Of a DNA stretch of 64,000 nucleotides, positions 1-9,650 are shown piece after piece. The stretch comes from Leifsonia sp. Leaf264 (GTDB lineage: Bacteria; Actinomycetota; Actinomycetes; Actinomycetales; Microbacteriaceae). The translations under genes and the position numbers were made by a program. Within the stretch, counting starts at the first letter, position 1. Every line of letters begins with the position of its first letter. A model generated the notes under the pieces. It worked only from the letters and a program-made list of their open reading frames with translations, was not told the origin of the DNA and made no database searches. The stretch spans positions 55,539-119,538 of the forward strand of contig NZ_LMMR01000007.1 of the NCBI RefSeq assembly GCF_001422325.1, read 5' to 3'.

Positions 1-3000
1 GCTGATGGCACGTACCGCGTCGAGGCGTTGCCCTACGGCGACTACAAGATCCGTGTCAGCACCGGGTCGACGCACGAACCGCAGTGGTACTACCAGCGCG
101 CGACATTCGCGACCGCCGACGCGATCTTCATCGCCGATGGCTCGCATCCCAGCGGCATCGACGTCTACCTCACAGACCCCATCGACCACGTCGACCCCGA
201 ACTGCGAGGCACCATCACGGACGGCGAAGTCTGGGCTCCCTTGGCAGGCGCGACCATCCGGGTCTACGCAGCGGACGGCGACGGGACGACGGCCCTGGCC
301 ACGACGACGACGGATGCCGCAGGCCAGTACACAGTCGAGGGGCTCGACCCCGCTGTCTACAAGGTCTCGGCGTCGGCGCCGGGCAAGCTGACGCAGTGGT
401 ACTACGGAGCGACGACGTTCGCCGACGCCTATGAGATCGATGCCTCCGGCGGGGGCGTCTTCGACTACCTCGACGTCACCCTGTACGGCACTACGACCAG
501 CGTGAGCGGCACAGTCCGCGATGCCGCATCCGGCGACGGGATGCCCGGGGTCACGGTCGACCTCTACTACGCGGATCCGGCAAGCGATGATCCGGTCTTC
601 ACGACGACGACGGGAGCCGATGGCGGCTACGTGTTCGCCGACCTACCCGAGGCCGACTACCAGGTGCACTTCAGTGCCGGACCCGATGCCGAGGACTCCG
701 AGTGGTGGGCGGGGCAGGAGCAGCGAGCGAACGCCTACTGGCTGACCATCTACTCGACCAGCCATTACACGGATATCGACGCCTACCTGGGCGACTCCGT
801 CGGCCCGCAGTGGATCTACGGCCCCATCCCCGAGATCACGGGAACCCCGGCGCCGGGTTCGCTCCTCTCCGCGGTCGTCGGCCCCTGGGATCCGACGCCC
901 ACCTCCTTCAGCTACCAGTGGTCGCGCAACGGCGTCGAGATCATCGGTGCCACCACCGCGAGCTACGTGGTGCTGGCCACGGATCGCGGTGCCGAGATCA
1001 CCGTGGCTGTCACGGCGCACAAGGCGGGCTACCCGGCGGAGACGCGTTGGAGCGCGCCGAGCGCCATCCCGGCGTTCAGCACGAGCGACCTGGCCGCCGC
1101 GATGGACGCCGACGGCACCATGGCGCTCGGCATCGAGGCCGACGGCCGCGGTTACACGGTGGGAACCACGCCCATCGCGGGCTTCCCGCGTCACGGCGGC
1201 AGCTACGGCGTGATCTCCACCGGTGACGCGGCCGACGCCATGGCCGCTCACGACCCCGAGTACGGACTCTCGAGCACGCTCACGGATGGCCCCCGTGGCG
1301 CATCCGGCAACGACCTGACGCGTCTCACCCTCACCCTGTCGCCGCCGGCCGGTGCCTCCTGCCTCGCCGTCGACTTCGCGTTCGCGTCGGAGGAGTACCC
1401 GCAGTTCGTCGGCACCTCCTTCAATGACGTCTTCACGGTAGAGGCGCCGACGACCGACATCACCGTGGCCGGCGATGTCGTCACAGCCCCCAACAACTAC
1501 GCCGTCGACACCGGGGGCCGAATCATCTCCGTCAACTCCGTCGTCGGCTTCGCACCGATCGCCGGCAACGGCATCAACGGCTGGACCGCCGGCCTCACCG
1601 CCAAGACGCCGCTCATCACGGTGGGCGGCGTGACGAAGGCGATCATTTCGCTGCAGGACCTGGGTGACAACGCCCTCGACTCCATCGTGCTGCTCGACAA
1701 CCTGCGCTACCTCGGTGCATCGGACTGCGCAGGCGGCGGCGCGACGCCCATCGACCCGATCGTCGGCCCGACGCCCACGATCACGGGAACCGCATCCACC
1801 TGCACAGTATTGACGGCGGATGCCGGCAGCTGGTCGCCCGCCCCCGTCACCCTGGGCTACCAGTGGAAGGTCGGCGGCGTCGCCGTCGTCGGTGCCACCG
1901 GCTCGACCTTCGCAGTGCCGACGGATGCCGCGGGCTCGACAGTCACGGTCGCGGTGACCGGTACCAAACCGGGATACCTCCCGGTCACGAAGACGAGTGC
2001 GCCCACGGCGTCCGTTACGCAGTGCCAGCTCACCGGGCCGGTTCCGACAGTCACCGGCACCCCGACCGTGGGCAGCACGTTGACCGCGACGCCGGGATCG
2101 TGGGCTCCGGCCCCTGTCGGTCTCGCCTACCAATGGTTCAGGAACAGCGTCGCGATCACGGGAGCGACCTCGTCGAGCTACGTCCTCGTGGCAGCGGATG
2201 CCGGAACCTCGGTGAGCGTCACGGTCACCGGCTCCAAGACCGGCTACACCGATCTCGTGCGCACCTCGGCGGCCGTCGCCGTGACGTCGCCGTTGACGCT
2301 CGCCCCGACCCCGACCCCGACGATCAGCGGCACGGCCGTCGTCGACGGCGTGCTGACCGCAACGCCCGGCACCTGGGGGCCGGCTCCGGTCGCCCTCGCG
2401 TACCAGTGGCTCCGCGGCGGCTCTCCGATCGCCGGCGCCACCACGGTCAGCTACACGGCGACACCCGCTGATGCCGGCACAGTCCTGACCGTCGCCGTCA
2501 CCGGATCGAAGACCGGCTATCCGAGCGCCACGCGCACCAGCGCAGGGACGGCGGTGGTCGCACTCGGTGCGCTCACCACGGGAGCTCCGACACTGACGGG
2601 TGCCGCCACAGCATGCGGCGTGCTCACGGTGACGCCCGGCACCTGGACGCCGGCTCCGGTGGCTCTGAGCTATCGATGGTTCGTCGGCGCGGTGGAGCAG
2701 GTAGGTGCGACGTCCGCGACGTTCGCCGTGCCGGTGAGCGCGGTGGGGTCGAGTGTCACCGCATCCGTCACCGGAACCAAGAACGGCTACGCGGTCGCCT
2801 CAGTTGCGACAGCACCGTCGCCTGCGGTGGCCCTCTGCGCGTTGACGGCTCAGACCCCGACCATCACGGGCACCCCGGCCATCGGATCGACGTTGGCGTT
2901 CTCGATGACGGCGTGGGCGCCGGCACCCATCACTCAGACCGTGCAGTGGAAGCGTGACGGCATCGCCATCGCCGGAGCCACGGGCGCGACCTACGCCGTG

Positions 3001-5562
3001 GTCGTGGCTGACGCAGGCACAGCCATCACGGTGACCGTCAACGGAAGCAAGCTGGGTTACGCCGATGCCGCCCGCACCTCGGCGGCAGTCACCGTTCCCG
3101 TGCAGGTTCTGTCACCGACACCGAACCCGACGATCAGCGGCACGGCCGTCGTCGATGGCGTGCTGACGGCAACGCCCGGCACCTGGGGGCCGGCTCCGGT
3201 CGCCCTCGCGTACCAGTGGCTCCGCGGCGGCTCTCCGATCGCCGGCGCGACCGCGGTCAGCTACACGGTGACGCCCGCTGATGTCGGCACTGTGCTGGCA
3301 GTCTCGGTCACCGGTTCGAAAGCCGGTTACCCCGATGTCACGCGCCCCAGCGCTGGGACGGCCGTCGTTGTCATGGCGTCGCTCGTCGGCGTGACGCCCG
3401 TGCTGTCGGGCGCCGCCACGGCGTGTGGCGTCCTCACGGTCCTCCCCGGTGCGTGGACTCCGGCTCCCGTCGCCCTGAGCTACCGCTGGTACGTCGGCGG
3501 CAACGAGCAACCGGGAGCCACGGGTCCCACCTTCGCCGTGCCGGTGAGCGCGGTGGGGTCGACCATCACGGCATCCGTCACCGGAACGAAGCCCGGCTAC
3601 GTCGTCGCCTCTCTGACGACCACAGCCTCCGCAACGGTCACCCTGTGCGCCCTCGCGCCGCAGACCCCGACCATCACCGGTACTCCCGCTGTCGGATCGA
3701 CCCTCGGCTACTCCATGGCGGACTGGGGTCCGGCACCGGTCACGAAGACCGTGCAGTGGAAGCGTGACGGAGCCGCGATCGCCGGAGCCACGGGCGCGAC
3801 CTACACCGTCGTGGCGGCGGATGCCGGCCACACCCTCACGGTGACCGTCAGTGGTAGCAAGGTCGGCTACGCCACGGAGCCACGCACGTCGACCCCCGTC
3901 ACCGTTCCCGCTCAGCTGCTGCTCGCTCCCACACCGACGCCGACCATCACCGGCACGGCGCAGGTGGGCAGGACTCTCACCGCGGTGGCCGGCACCTGGG
4001 GTCCGGCACCCGTCACGCTCACGTACCAGTGGCTGCGGAACGGCGTCGCGATCGTGGGTGCGACGGGAGCGACGCTGACCCTGCTCCCGGCGCACCTCGG
4101 CGGAACGATCACCGTGGCCGTCACCGGCAGTAAGGCGGGCTACCCGAGCGTGACGCGCACCAGTCCGGCGACGGCATCCGTCATCGCAGGTGCGCTCACC
4201 GCGCCGACCCCGACGATCACCGGCACACCGCAGGTGGGCAAGGTACTCACCGCGGTGGCGGGAACCTGGGGTCCCCCACCCGTCGCGCTCAGCTACCAAT
4301 GGCTGCGGAACGGCGTTGCCATCACCGGCGCCACGGCGGTCAGCTACACGCCCACAGTCGCCGACATCGGCGCGAAGATCAGCGTGCGGGTGACCGGCAC
4401 GAAGTCGGGCTACGGCACGGTGAGCCGCACCAGCGCACAGACCGTGGCCGTCGTGGCCGGAGTGCTCACGGCTCCGACCCCGACGATCTCGGGCAGCGTC
4501 TTCGTGGGATCGACCCTCACCGCCAACCCCGGAACCTGGGCTCCTGCTCCCGTGGCGTTGACGTACCAGTGGCGGGCGAACGGCGTGGCGATCAGTGGCG
4601 CGACAGGCAAGACCTTCGTCATCACGACCGCGCAGGTGGGAAAGACCATCACGGTCACCGTCACCGGTAAGAAGTCGGGCTACACGACAGCCAGTCGCAC
4701 CAGTGCCGCCACGGCCAAGGTTCCGACGCCCCTGCTGTCGCCGGCTCCGACACCCACCATCTCGGGAACCGCGAGGTACGGAAGCACCCTCACGGCGATA
4801 CCCGGCACCTGGGGGCCCACGCCGGTGACGCTCAAGTATCAGTGGCTGCGCAACAACGCCGTCATCAGCGGAGCGACATCAGTCACCTACGTCATCCCGA
4901 GCGGTGACATCGGCGCCAAGCTGTCAGTCCGCGTCGTCGGCAGCAAGACCGGCTACCCCTCGCTCACCCGCACGAGTGCCCCGACCGCGGCGGTCGTGCC
5001 GAAGCCGTTCACCACGGCACCCGTGCCCACGATCTCGGGAACCCTGCGGGTGGCCAACACCCTCACCGCGAACCCGGGTACGTGGTCTCCGGCTGCGACC
5101 GACTTCGACTACCAGTGGTATCGCAGCGGCACGGCCATTCCCGGGGCCACAGGCAAGACCTGGCTGCTGAACGGCGCGGATGCAGGCGACAAGATCACCG
5201 TGAAGGTCACGGCGAAGCGCAGCCTCTACGCCACGACGTCACGCACGAGTGCCGCGACCGCTGCCATCCTGCCGGGCCTCATGACGGCGACCCCGACCCC
5301 GTGGATCACGGGAACCGCCAAGGTCGGCCAGACGCTGAGCGTCCACACCGGTCAGTGGGAACCGACTCCGGTGCCGGTGGTGTTCACCTGGCGGAGGAAT
5401 GGTGTGGCGATCGCCGGCGCGAGCGGCGGCTCCGATCACTGGACCTACAAGCTGGTCAAGGCCGACGTCGGTGCGACGATCACCTGCACTGTCGTCAGCA
5501 CGAAGACGGGCTACGTCTCGGTGACGAAGACGACGGCGAAGACGGCGGTGGTGAAGCCCTGA
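1..5562 (+). CDS. Large secreted/surface Ig-like repeat protein with choice-of-anchor L domain (5' partial)
   Basis: The frame is open from the first base, so the true start and any signal peptide lie upstream; 1853 residues are visible. Residues 1-270 hold two and a half SdrB/carboxypeptidase-regulatory-like beta-sandwich units (pattern ADGTYRVEALPYGDYKIRVS). A choice-of-anchor L type domain follows at about 359-575 (DFAFASEEYPQFVGTSFNDV). One Ig-like repeat precedes this domain and fourteen follow; each is about 90 residues with the signature PTPTITGT..VG.TLTA.PGTW.PAPV.L.YQW.RNG.AI.GAT. The protein ends in TAKTAVVKP with no LPXTG motif, hydrophobic helix or basic tail, so how it is held at the surface is unclear. 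It was probably made as an adhesin-like or matrix protein. It lies directly upstream of a smaller paralogue. Confidence 0.85.
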   Translation, partial: ADGTYRVEALPYGDYKIRVSTGSTHEPQWYYQRATFATADAIFIADGSHPSGIDVYLTDPIDHVDPELRGTITDGEVWAPLAGATIRVYAADGDGTTALATTTTDAAGQYTVEGLDPAVYKVSASAPGKLTQWYYGATTFADAYEIDASGGGVFDYLDVTLYGTTTSVSGTVRDAASGDGMPGVTVDLYYADPASDDPVFTTTTGADGGYVFADLPEADYQVHFSAGPDAEDSEWWAGQEQRANAYWLTIYSTSHYTDIDAYLGDSVGPQWIYGPIPEITGTPAPGSLLSAVVGPWDPTPTSFSYQWSRNGVEIIGATTASYVVLATDRGAEITVAVTAHKAGYPAETRWSAPSAIPAFSTSDLAAAMDADGTMALGIEADGRGYTVGTTPIAGFPRHGGSYGVISTGDAADAMAAHDPEYGLSSTLTDGPRGASGNDLTRLTLTLSPPAGASCLAVDFAFASEEYPQFVGTSFNDVFTVEAPTTDITVAGDVVTAPNNYAVDTGGRIISVNSVVGFAPIAGNGINGWTAGLTAKTPLITVGGVTKAIISLQDLGDNALDSIVLLDNLRYLGASDCAGGGATPIDPIVGPTPTITGTASTCTVLTADAGSWSPAPVTLGYQWKVGGVAVVGATGSTFAVPTDAAGSTVTVAVTGTKPGYLPVTKTSAPTASVTQCQLTGPVPTVTGTPTVGSTLTATPGSWAPAPVGLAYQWFRNSVAITGATSSSYVLVAADAGTSVSVTVTGSKTGYTDLVRTSAAVAVTSPLTLAPTPTPTISGTAVVDGVLTATPGTWGPAPVALAYQWLRGGSPIAGATTVSYTATPADAGTVLTVAVTGSKTGYPSATRTSAGTAVVALGALTTGAPTLTGAATACGVLTVTPGTWTPAPVALSYRWFVGAVEQVGATSATFAVPVSAVGSSVTASVTGTKNGYAVASVATAPSPAVALCALTAQTPTITGTPAIGSTLAFSMTAWAPAPITQTVQWKRDGIAIAGATGATYAVVVADAGTAITVTVNGSKLGYADAARTSAAVTVPVQVLSPTPNPTISGTAVVDGVLTATPGTWGPAPVALAYQWLRGGSPIAGATAVSYTVTPADVGTVLAVSVTGSKAGYPDVTRPSAGTAVVVMASLVGVTPVLSGAATACGVLTVLPGAWTPAPVALSYRWYVGGNEQPGATGPTFAVPVSAVGSTITASVTGTKPGYVVASLTTTASATVTLCALAPQTPTITGTPAVGSTLGYSMADWGPAPVTKTVQWKRDGAAIAGATGATYTVVAADAGHTLTVTVSGSKVGYATEPRTSTPVTVPAQLLLAPTPTPTITGTAQVGRTLTAVAGTWGPAPVTLTYQWLRNGVAIVGATGATLTLLPAHLGGTITVAVTGSKAGYPSVTRTSPATASVIAGALTAPTPTITGTPQVGKVLTAVAGTWGPPPVALSYQWLRNGVAITGATAVSYTPTVADIGAKISVRVTGTKSGYGTVSRTSAQTVAVVAGVLTAPTPTISGSVFVGSTLTANPGTWAPAPVALTYQWRANGVAISGATGKTFVITTAQVGKTITVTVTGKKSGYTTASRTSAATAKVPTPLLSPAPTPTISGTARYGSTLTAIPGTWGPTPVTLKYQWLRNNAVISGATSVTYVIPSGDIGAKLSVRVVGSKTGYPSLTRTSAPTAAVVPKPFTTAPVPTISGTLRVANTLTANPGTWSPAATDFDYQWYRSGTAIPGATGKTWLLNGADAGDKITVKVTAKRSLYATTSRTSAATAAILPGLMTATPTPWITGTAKVGQTLSVHTGQWEPTPVPVVFTWRRNGVAIAGASGGSDHWTYKLVKADVGATITCTVVSTKTGYVSVTKTTAKTAVVKP
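2320..3939 (+). repeat. 810-bp higher-order tandem duplication inside the repeat protein
   Basis: Nucleotides from 2320 recur from 3130, an offset of 810 bp, or 270 codons (three 90-residue Ig-like units). The first about 120 nt of the two blocks differ at only a few positions. The order of the three unit types is the same in both blocks: GTAVVDGVL, then GAATACGVL, then the type carrying FSMTAW or YSMADW. This indicates a duplication of three units at once, not unit by unit. Confidence 0.85.
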
Positions 5563-5583
5563 CGCGTCGGTAGCGCACGGACG

Positions 5584-5614
5584 GCAGGGCTGGATGCTCG
5601 TGGCGCGGCCCTGC
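5584..5614 (+). terminator. Weak candidate terminator after the first repeat protein
   Basis: GCAGGGC at 5584-5590 pairs with GCCCTGC at 5608-5614, about 20 nt past the stop codon. The loop is 17 nt and no T-tract follows, so this is only a possible stem-loop. Confidence 0.25.
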
Positions 5615-5821
5615 GCATCCCCGCGCATCCGACCGCTCTGCATCCCGACGAGAAGAGCGGTAATCGCCCCCGAACGAGGGTGTTTCATCCGGATGCCGCG
5701 GGAGTACCGTGATGGCCAACCGGGCCGCGACATCCGATAGCGATCCGAATGCAGCCGCTGGCGACCCGAGAGTCTCGAGCACTCCGTCGGCGGCTGCACA
5801 CAGCGCCGATGGAGGTGCCCT

Positions 5822-8224
5822 GTGTCCGTGACCCCCTCGCGCGCCCAGCGTGGAGCCAAAGGACCTCGGCGGTCTGGCTTCAAGATCATCGTCTTCGCAG
5901 TCATTGCGGCTGTGCTTGGAGTGGGAGCTGTCCCGCTCGCCGCGCAGGCTGCCGACGACACATCGATTTCGGGTGAAGTCGTGATGGCATACGCCGACGT
6001 CGGGGAGTTTCTCGTTGCCGCCCGTGTCTCGATCTTCGACGCGTCCGGCGACGGCCAGACACCGGTGGCGACAGTCGTCACGGCCCAGGACGGGACGTAC
6101 CTCTTCGCCGGGATGGCGCCGGGGGCGTATCGGGTACGGGTCTCACCGGAACCCGAGTTCCTAACGCAGTGGTACCCGGAGAAGGACAGCTTCGCCGCAG
6201 CTGGAAACGTGGTCGTCGATGCGGGCGGTCAGGTGACGAATATCTCGTTCCACGTGGGCGAATCGGGTGTAACACACAGATCCATTTACGGTCATGTCTA
6301 CGACGGAATGATGGTCTACGACCATGAGGACGGCCCAGCCGTGAGTGCTCTCGCAGGGGCGACCGTCGAGGTGTTCGACGCTGCCGGAGACGGCACCACC
6401 CCGTTCGCGGTCGTGAAGACGGATGCCTACGGCCAGTACTACGTCAATAACCTCGGAACGCGCACGATCCGAGTGAAGGCCAGTGCGCCGGGCCGCGTGT
6501 CGCTCTGGAACTCGAATCGACTCAGCTTCGACACAGTGTCGGACACCGATCGGTGGTCAGGCGACTTCCATCTTTACGACAGTGCGAACGGCATCGCCGG
6601 GGTGGTGTACGGCGCCCCGGCCAGGGTGGAGCTCTTCGACGCGGCATCCGCGACATCCCCTCCCGTGGCCACGACCAATACAGTCAACGCCGCCTTCGAG
6701 TTCCGGGACATCGCGCCTGGCAGATACACGATGCACATCGTCAACGGCACGAACCCGACGGACGACGAGTGGTACACAGGCAAGCGCACACGGGAGACTG
6801 CGAACGTTCTGGTGATCGAGGCCACCACGCACTACCGCGAGATGGAATTCATGATCAACCGGCCGATCGCGGGCCCGAAGCCCACGATCAGCGGAACCGT
6901 TTCGGCCTGCACCACTCTCACCGCAGAGTCCCCTTCCTGGTTCCCCGCGCCCGTGACGCTGTCGTACCAATGGATCGTCGGTGGCGCAGCCGTCACCGGC
7001 GCGACGGAGAGGACCTTCGCCGTCCCGGCCGACTCCGTCGGCAAGACCGTTGCCGTCAGAGTGACGGGATCCAAGTCGGGCTTCGACTCACTGTCGCAGA
7101 CGAGCAACGCGACGGCGCCAGTCATCGCGTGCATGCTGGGCAGCTCGAAGCCGGTCATCACCGGTCCAGCCCACATCGGCAGCACAGTGACGGCGGACGC
7201 CGGCGCCTGGTCGCCGTATCCCCTCACCCTCGCCTACAGGTGGCTGCGCAACGGCACCGTCGTCCCGGGTGCAACCGAGGAGACATACGTGCTCGCCGCC
7301 GAAGACGCCGGCAACTCCGTCACCGTCGAGGTGACCGGATCCCGCCCGGGCTACGCCGATGTTCTGCGCACCTCGGACCCGTTCGCCGTCGACCGCCGAC
7401 TCGATGCGACGCCGACACCGACGATCGCCGGTATCGCGCGCTACGGCAGCACGCTCACGGCATCGCCGGGGGTCTGGGGACCTATTCCCGTCACGGTGGC
7501 GTACCAATGGCTGCGGAACGGCACGGCGATACCCGGCGCGACGTCGGCCGGCTACGTCATCGCTGCGGGTGACATCGGGGCGAGGATCTCCGTTCGTGTG
7601 AAGGGATCGAAGTCGGGCTATACGCCGGAGACGCGGTTGAGTGTGCAGACCTCCGCCGTCGGCCCGAGGCTGTTCACGACCGCGCCGACTCCGCGGATCA
7701 CGGGAACTGTGCGTGTCGCCGCCACCCTCGCGGCAACGGTGGGAGCATGGGCGCCCGCCCCGACCACTCTCACCTACCAGTGGTACCGCAACGGCACGGC
7801 GATTTCCGGTGCTACCGGCGCTGTCCTGAAGCTCGGCGCGGCCGACGTCGGCAAGCGGATGACGGTGAGAGTCACCGCAGCGCGGACGGGTTTCGCCACG
7901 ACCGCTCGCATGAGCACCCAGACGACTCCTGTGGCGCAGGGACGCCTGACGGCTACACCGACTCCGACGATCACAGGCACTACGCGGGTCGGCCGGGTCC
8001 TGACGGTGCACGCGGGCACGTGGAAGCCAGCGCCCGTCGGCTTGTCGTACACGTGGCGTCGCAACGGCGTCGCCATCGCCGGAGCCACGGGGACCGCCAC
8101 GACCACCTACACGCTCGTGAAGGCCGACGTCGGCGCGACGATCACCTGCACTGTCGTCAGCACGAAGACGGGCTACGTCTCGGTGACGAAGACGACGGCG
8201 AAGACGGCGGTGGTGAGGCCCTGA
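5822..8224 (+). CDS. Secreted Ig-like repeat protein, paralogue of the upstream gene
   Basis: Starts at GTG 5822 behind GGAGGTG (5811-5817). The N-terminus has basic residues, a hydrophobic stretch (IIVFAVIAAVLGVGAV) and a likely signal peptidase site AQA/ADD near residue 43. After it come three SdrB/carboxypeptidase-regulatory-like units (about 50-355) and five Ig-like repeats of the YQWLRNG..I.GAT type (about 355-800). There is no choice-of-anchor L domain and no sorting motif. The last 105 nt (8120-8224) match the end of the upstream gene at 103 positions, stop codon included. Inferred role: extracellular structural or adhesive protein; no enzyme motif was seen. Confidence 0.85.
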   Translation: MSVTPSRAQRGAKGPRRSGFKIIVFAVIAAVLGVGAVPLAAQAADDTSISGEVVMAYADVGEFLVAARVSIFDASGDGQTPVATVVTAQDGTYLFAGMAPGAYRVRVSPEPEFLTQWYPEKDSFAAAGNVVVDAGGQVTNISFHVGESGVTHRSIYGHVYDGMMVYDHEDGPAVSALAGATVEVFDAAGDGTTPFAVVKTDAYGQYYVNNLGTRTIRVKASAPGRVSLWNSNRLSFDTVSDTDRWSGDFHLYDSANGIAGVVYGAPARVELFDAASATSPPVATTNTVNAAFEFRDIAPGRYTMHIVNGTNPTDDEWYTGKRTRETANVLVIEATTHYREMEFMINRPIAGPKPTISGTVSACTTLTAESPSWFPAPVTLSYQWIVGGAAVTGATERTFAVPADSVGKTVAVRVTGSKSGFDSLSQTSNATAPVIACMLGSSKPVITGPAHIGSTVTADAGAWSPYPLTLAYRWLRNGTVVPGATEETYVLAAEDAGNSVTVEVTGSRPGYADVLRTSDPFAVDRRLDATPTPTIAGIARYGSTLTASPGVWGPIPVTVAYQWLRNGTAIPGATSAGYVIAAGDIGARISVRVKGSKSGYTPETRLSVQTSAVGPRLFTTAPTPRITGTVRVAATLAATVGAWAPAPTTLTYQWYRNGTAISGATGAVLKLGAADVGKRMTVRVTAARTGFATTARMSTQTTPVAQGRLTATPTPTITGTTRVGRVLTVHAGTWKPAPVGLSYTWRRNGVAIAGATGTATTTYTLVKADVGATITCTVVSTKTGYVSVTKTTAKTAVVRP

Positions 8225-8339
8225 CCGCCGAGCGGATGCTGTGGGATGCGTGCAACGCAGCCTGCGGCATCCGTTCCCCGTACTGTCGGCACTGCACAGC
8301 CGGTGTGACCCCGGTTGAAGACGGCGCTAGCGTCGCTGC

Positions 8340-8909
8340 ATGCACATGTTCTTCCGCACGCTCCTGCACTTCTGGCTGTCGCGCTTCGGCAAGCGCCTCG
8401 GGCACTACGACGTGGCGCGTACGAACTTCATCACGCTGCCGACGGACCTCGACATCCTCAAGCACATGAACAACGGCGTGTACCTGTCGATCATGGACGT
8501 GGCGCGCTTCGACATGCTCAAGCGCACGGGTGCGTGGAAGATCCTGCAGGACAAGGGCTGGTATCCGGTCGTCGTCTCCGAGACGATCAGCTTCCGCAAG
8601 TCGCTCACGCTCTGGCAGCGCTTCACCATCGAGTCCCGCGTGCTCGGCTTCGACGACAAGGCCGTCTTCGTCGAACAGCGCTTCGTGCGACCGGATGCCG
8701 CCGGCAAGCCCGAGGTCTACGCCAAGGGCTACATCCGCGGGCGCTTCCTCCGCCGCACGGGTGGCGTCGTGCCCGTGGAGGAGCTCATCGAGGCCCTCGG
8801 CCACGTTCCGGATGCCGTGGTGGTGCCGGAGCGCCTGATCGAGTGGGGTGCCGGCGTCGCCCTGCCCCCGACCCGCGCCGAGGCGCCCTCGGAGTGGATC
8901 GACGCCTGA
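8340..8909 (+). CDS. Acyl-CoA thioesterase-like protein (4HBT/THEM6-type hotdog fold)
   Basis: 189 residues. The segment THTFITLPTD-like ...DLDILKHMNNGVYLSIMDVAR matches the hotdog thioesterase pattern in which an aspartate or asparagine precedes the long central helix (here HMNNGVYLSIMD, about residues 42-53). The strand SETISFRKSLTLWQRF and the following FVEQRFVRP fit the beta-sheet of PF13279-type proteins. Substrate unknown; the family hydrolyses acyl-CoA thioesters. Start chosen at ATG 8340; ATG 8346 is equally possible and neither has a clear ribosome binding site. It stands alone between the repeat protein and a convergent TetR gene. Confidence 0.75.
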   Translation: MHMFFRTLLHFWLSRFGKRLGHYDVARTNFITLPTDLDILKHMNNGVYLSIMDVARFDMLKRTGAWKILQDKGWYPVVVSETISFRKSLTLWQRFTIESRVLGFDDKAVFVEQRFVRPDAAGKPEVYAKGYIRGRFLRRTGGVVPVEELIEALGHVPDAVVVPERLIEWGAGVALPPTRAEAPSEWIDA

Positions 8910-8954
8910 CGGTAACTCGCGGGCCGCGAGGCGCGAGGCCGGCGCTGGCTGCGC

Positions 8955-9569
8955 TCAGGCTCGCGGGCGCAGCCCGTCGACGACGAGATCGAGGAGGCGA
9001 TCCGCCCGATCAGGAGTCGTGTCCGCTGCTGTCGAGAGGAAGACGCCGAGCAGGAGCGCCGTGACATCGTCGGGCTCGATGCCGGGGCGCAGGGCGCCGA
9101 CCCGCTCACCGGCGGCGATGAAGGTGGCCAGCACCGCCGTGATCCGCTCGCGTGTCGTCGGGGTCACGAGACGACCCGACGACCACCCTGCGCGCAGGGT
9201 GTCGATGATGCCGCGTTTGCGTGCGGCGAACTCCGCGTATCGCGACATCCAGACGCGGAGGGCGACGTCTGGTTCGAACTGGTCGAGCAACCCCGAGGCA
9301 CTGCCCACCAGGTCGTCGAGCTCCGCCGCGTAGACGGCCTCGACCAGGGCCTCGCGCGTGGGGAAATGGCGATAGAGCGTTCCGATTCCCACGCCGGCCT
9401 CCCGAGCGATGCTCTCGAGTGGCACTGAGTCGTCAGTCGTGGTGAACGCACGTCGAGCGACGGCCACCAGCCGTTCCCGGTTCCGGAGTGCGTCAGCCCG
9501 CGCTGGACGTTCGGTGCCGTGGCCCCGTTCCGCCCGCGCGTCGCTGGATGTCTGTTCGCTGGGAATCAA
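8955..9569 (-). CDS. TetR family transcriptional regulator of the divergent aldo/keto reductase
   Basis: 204 residues. The N-terminal helix-turn-helix covers about 38-85 (SIAREAGVGIGTLYRHFPTREAL), typical of TetR; the C-terminal ligand domain is not recognisable to a subfamily. The start is TTG at 9569; its ribosome binding site GGAGG on the minus strand lies within the first copy of the palindromic operator, so binding there would cover the leader. Divergent from the aldo/keto reductase and DUF2316 genes. Inferred role: autoregulated repressor responding to an electrophile or similar small molecule. Confidence 0.85.
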   Translation of the reverse strand: MIPSEQTSSDARAERGHGTERPARADALRNRERLVAVARRAFTTTDDSVPLESIAREAGVGIGTLYRHFPTREALVEAVYAAELDDLVGSASGLLDQFEPDVALRVWMSRYAEFAARKRGIIDTLRAGWSSGRLVTPTTRERITAVLATFIAAGERVGALRPGIEPDDVTALLLGVFLSTAADTTPDRADRLLDLVVDGLRPRA

Positions 9570-9619
9570 AGCGGAGGTTCCTCCGTTACTGCTATCGTGA
9601 AGTAGCGGAGGTTCCTCCG
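9570..9619. promoter_or_regulatory. Twin identical TetR-type operators
   Basis: AGCGGAGGTTCCTCCG occurs at 9570-9585 and again at 9604-9619, 34 bp apart. Each is a dyad, CGGAGG-TT-CCTCCG. One copy abuts the TetR start codon, the other lies about 30 bp before the reductase start. Identity of the two sites and their position between divergent genes support an operator for the adjacent TetR protein. Confidence 0.75.
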
Positions 9620-9650
9620 CTTGGTCATCATCTCATGGAGGCAGGACGAC

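Noticed and set aside
643-2133. 496-codon minus-strand frame opposite the surface protein
   Set aside because: Arg/Gly/Asp-rich translation with no recognisable motif; explained by codon bias of the repeat gene.
820-5562. Possible CRISPR-like or satellite array
   Set aside because: The periodicity is about 270 bp, in frame and protein-coding; it is a tandem of Ig-like domains.
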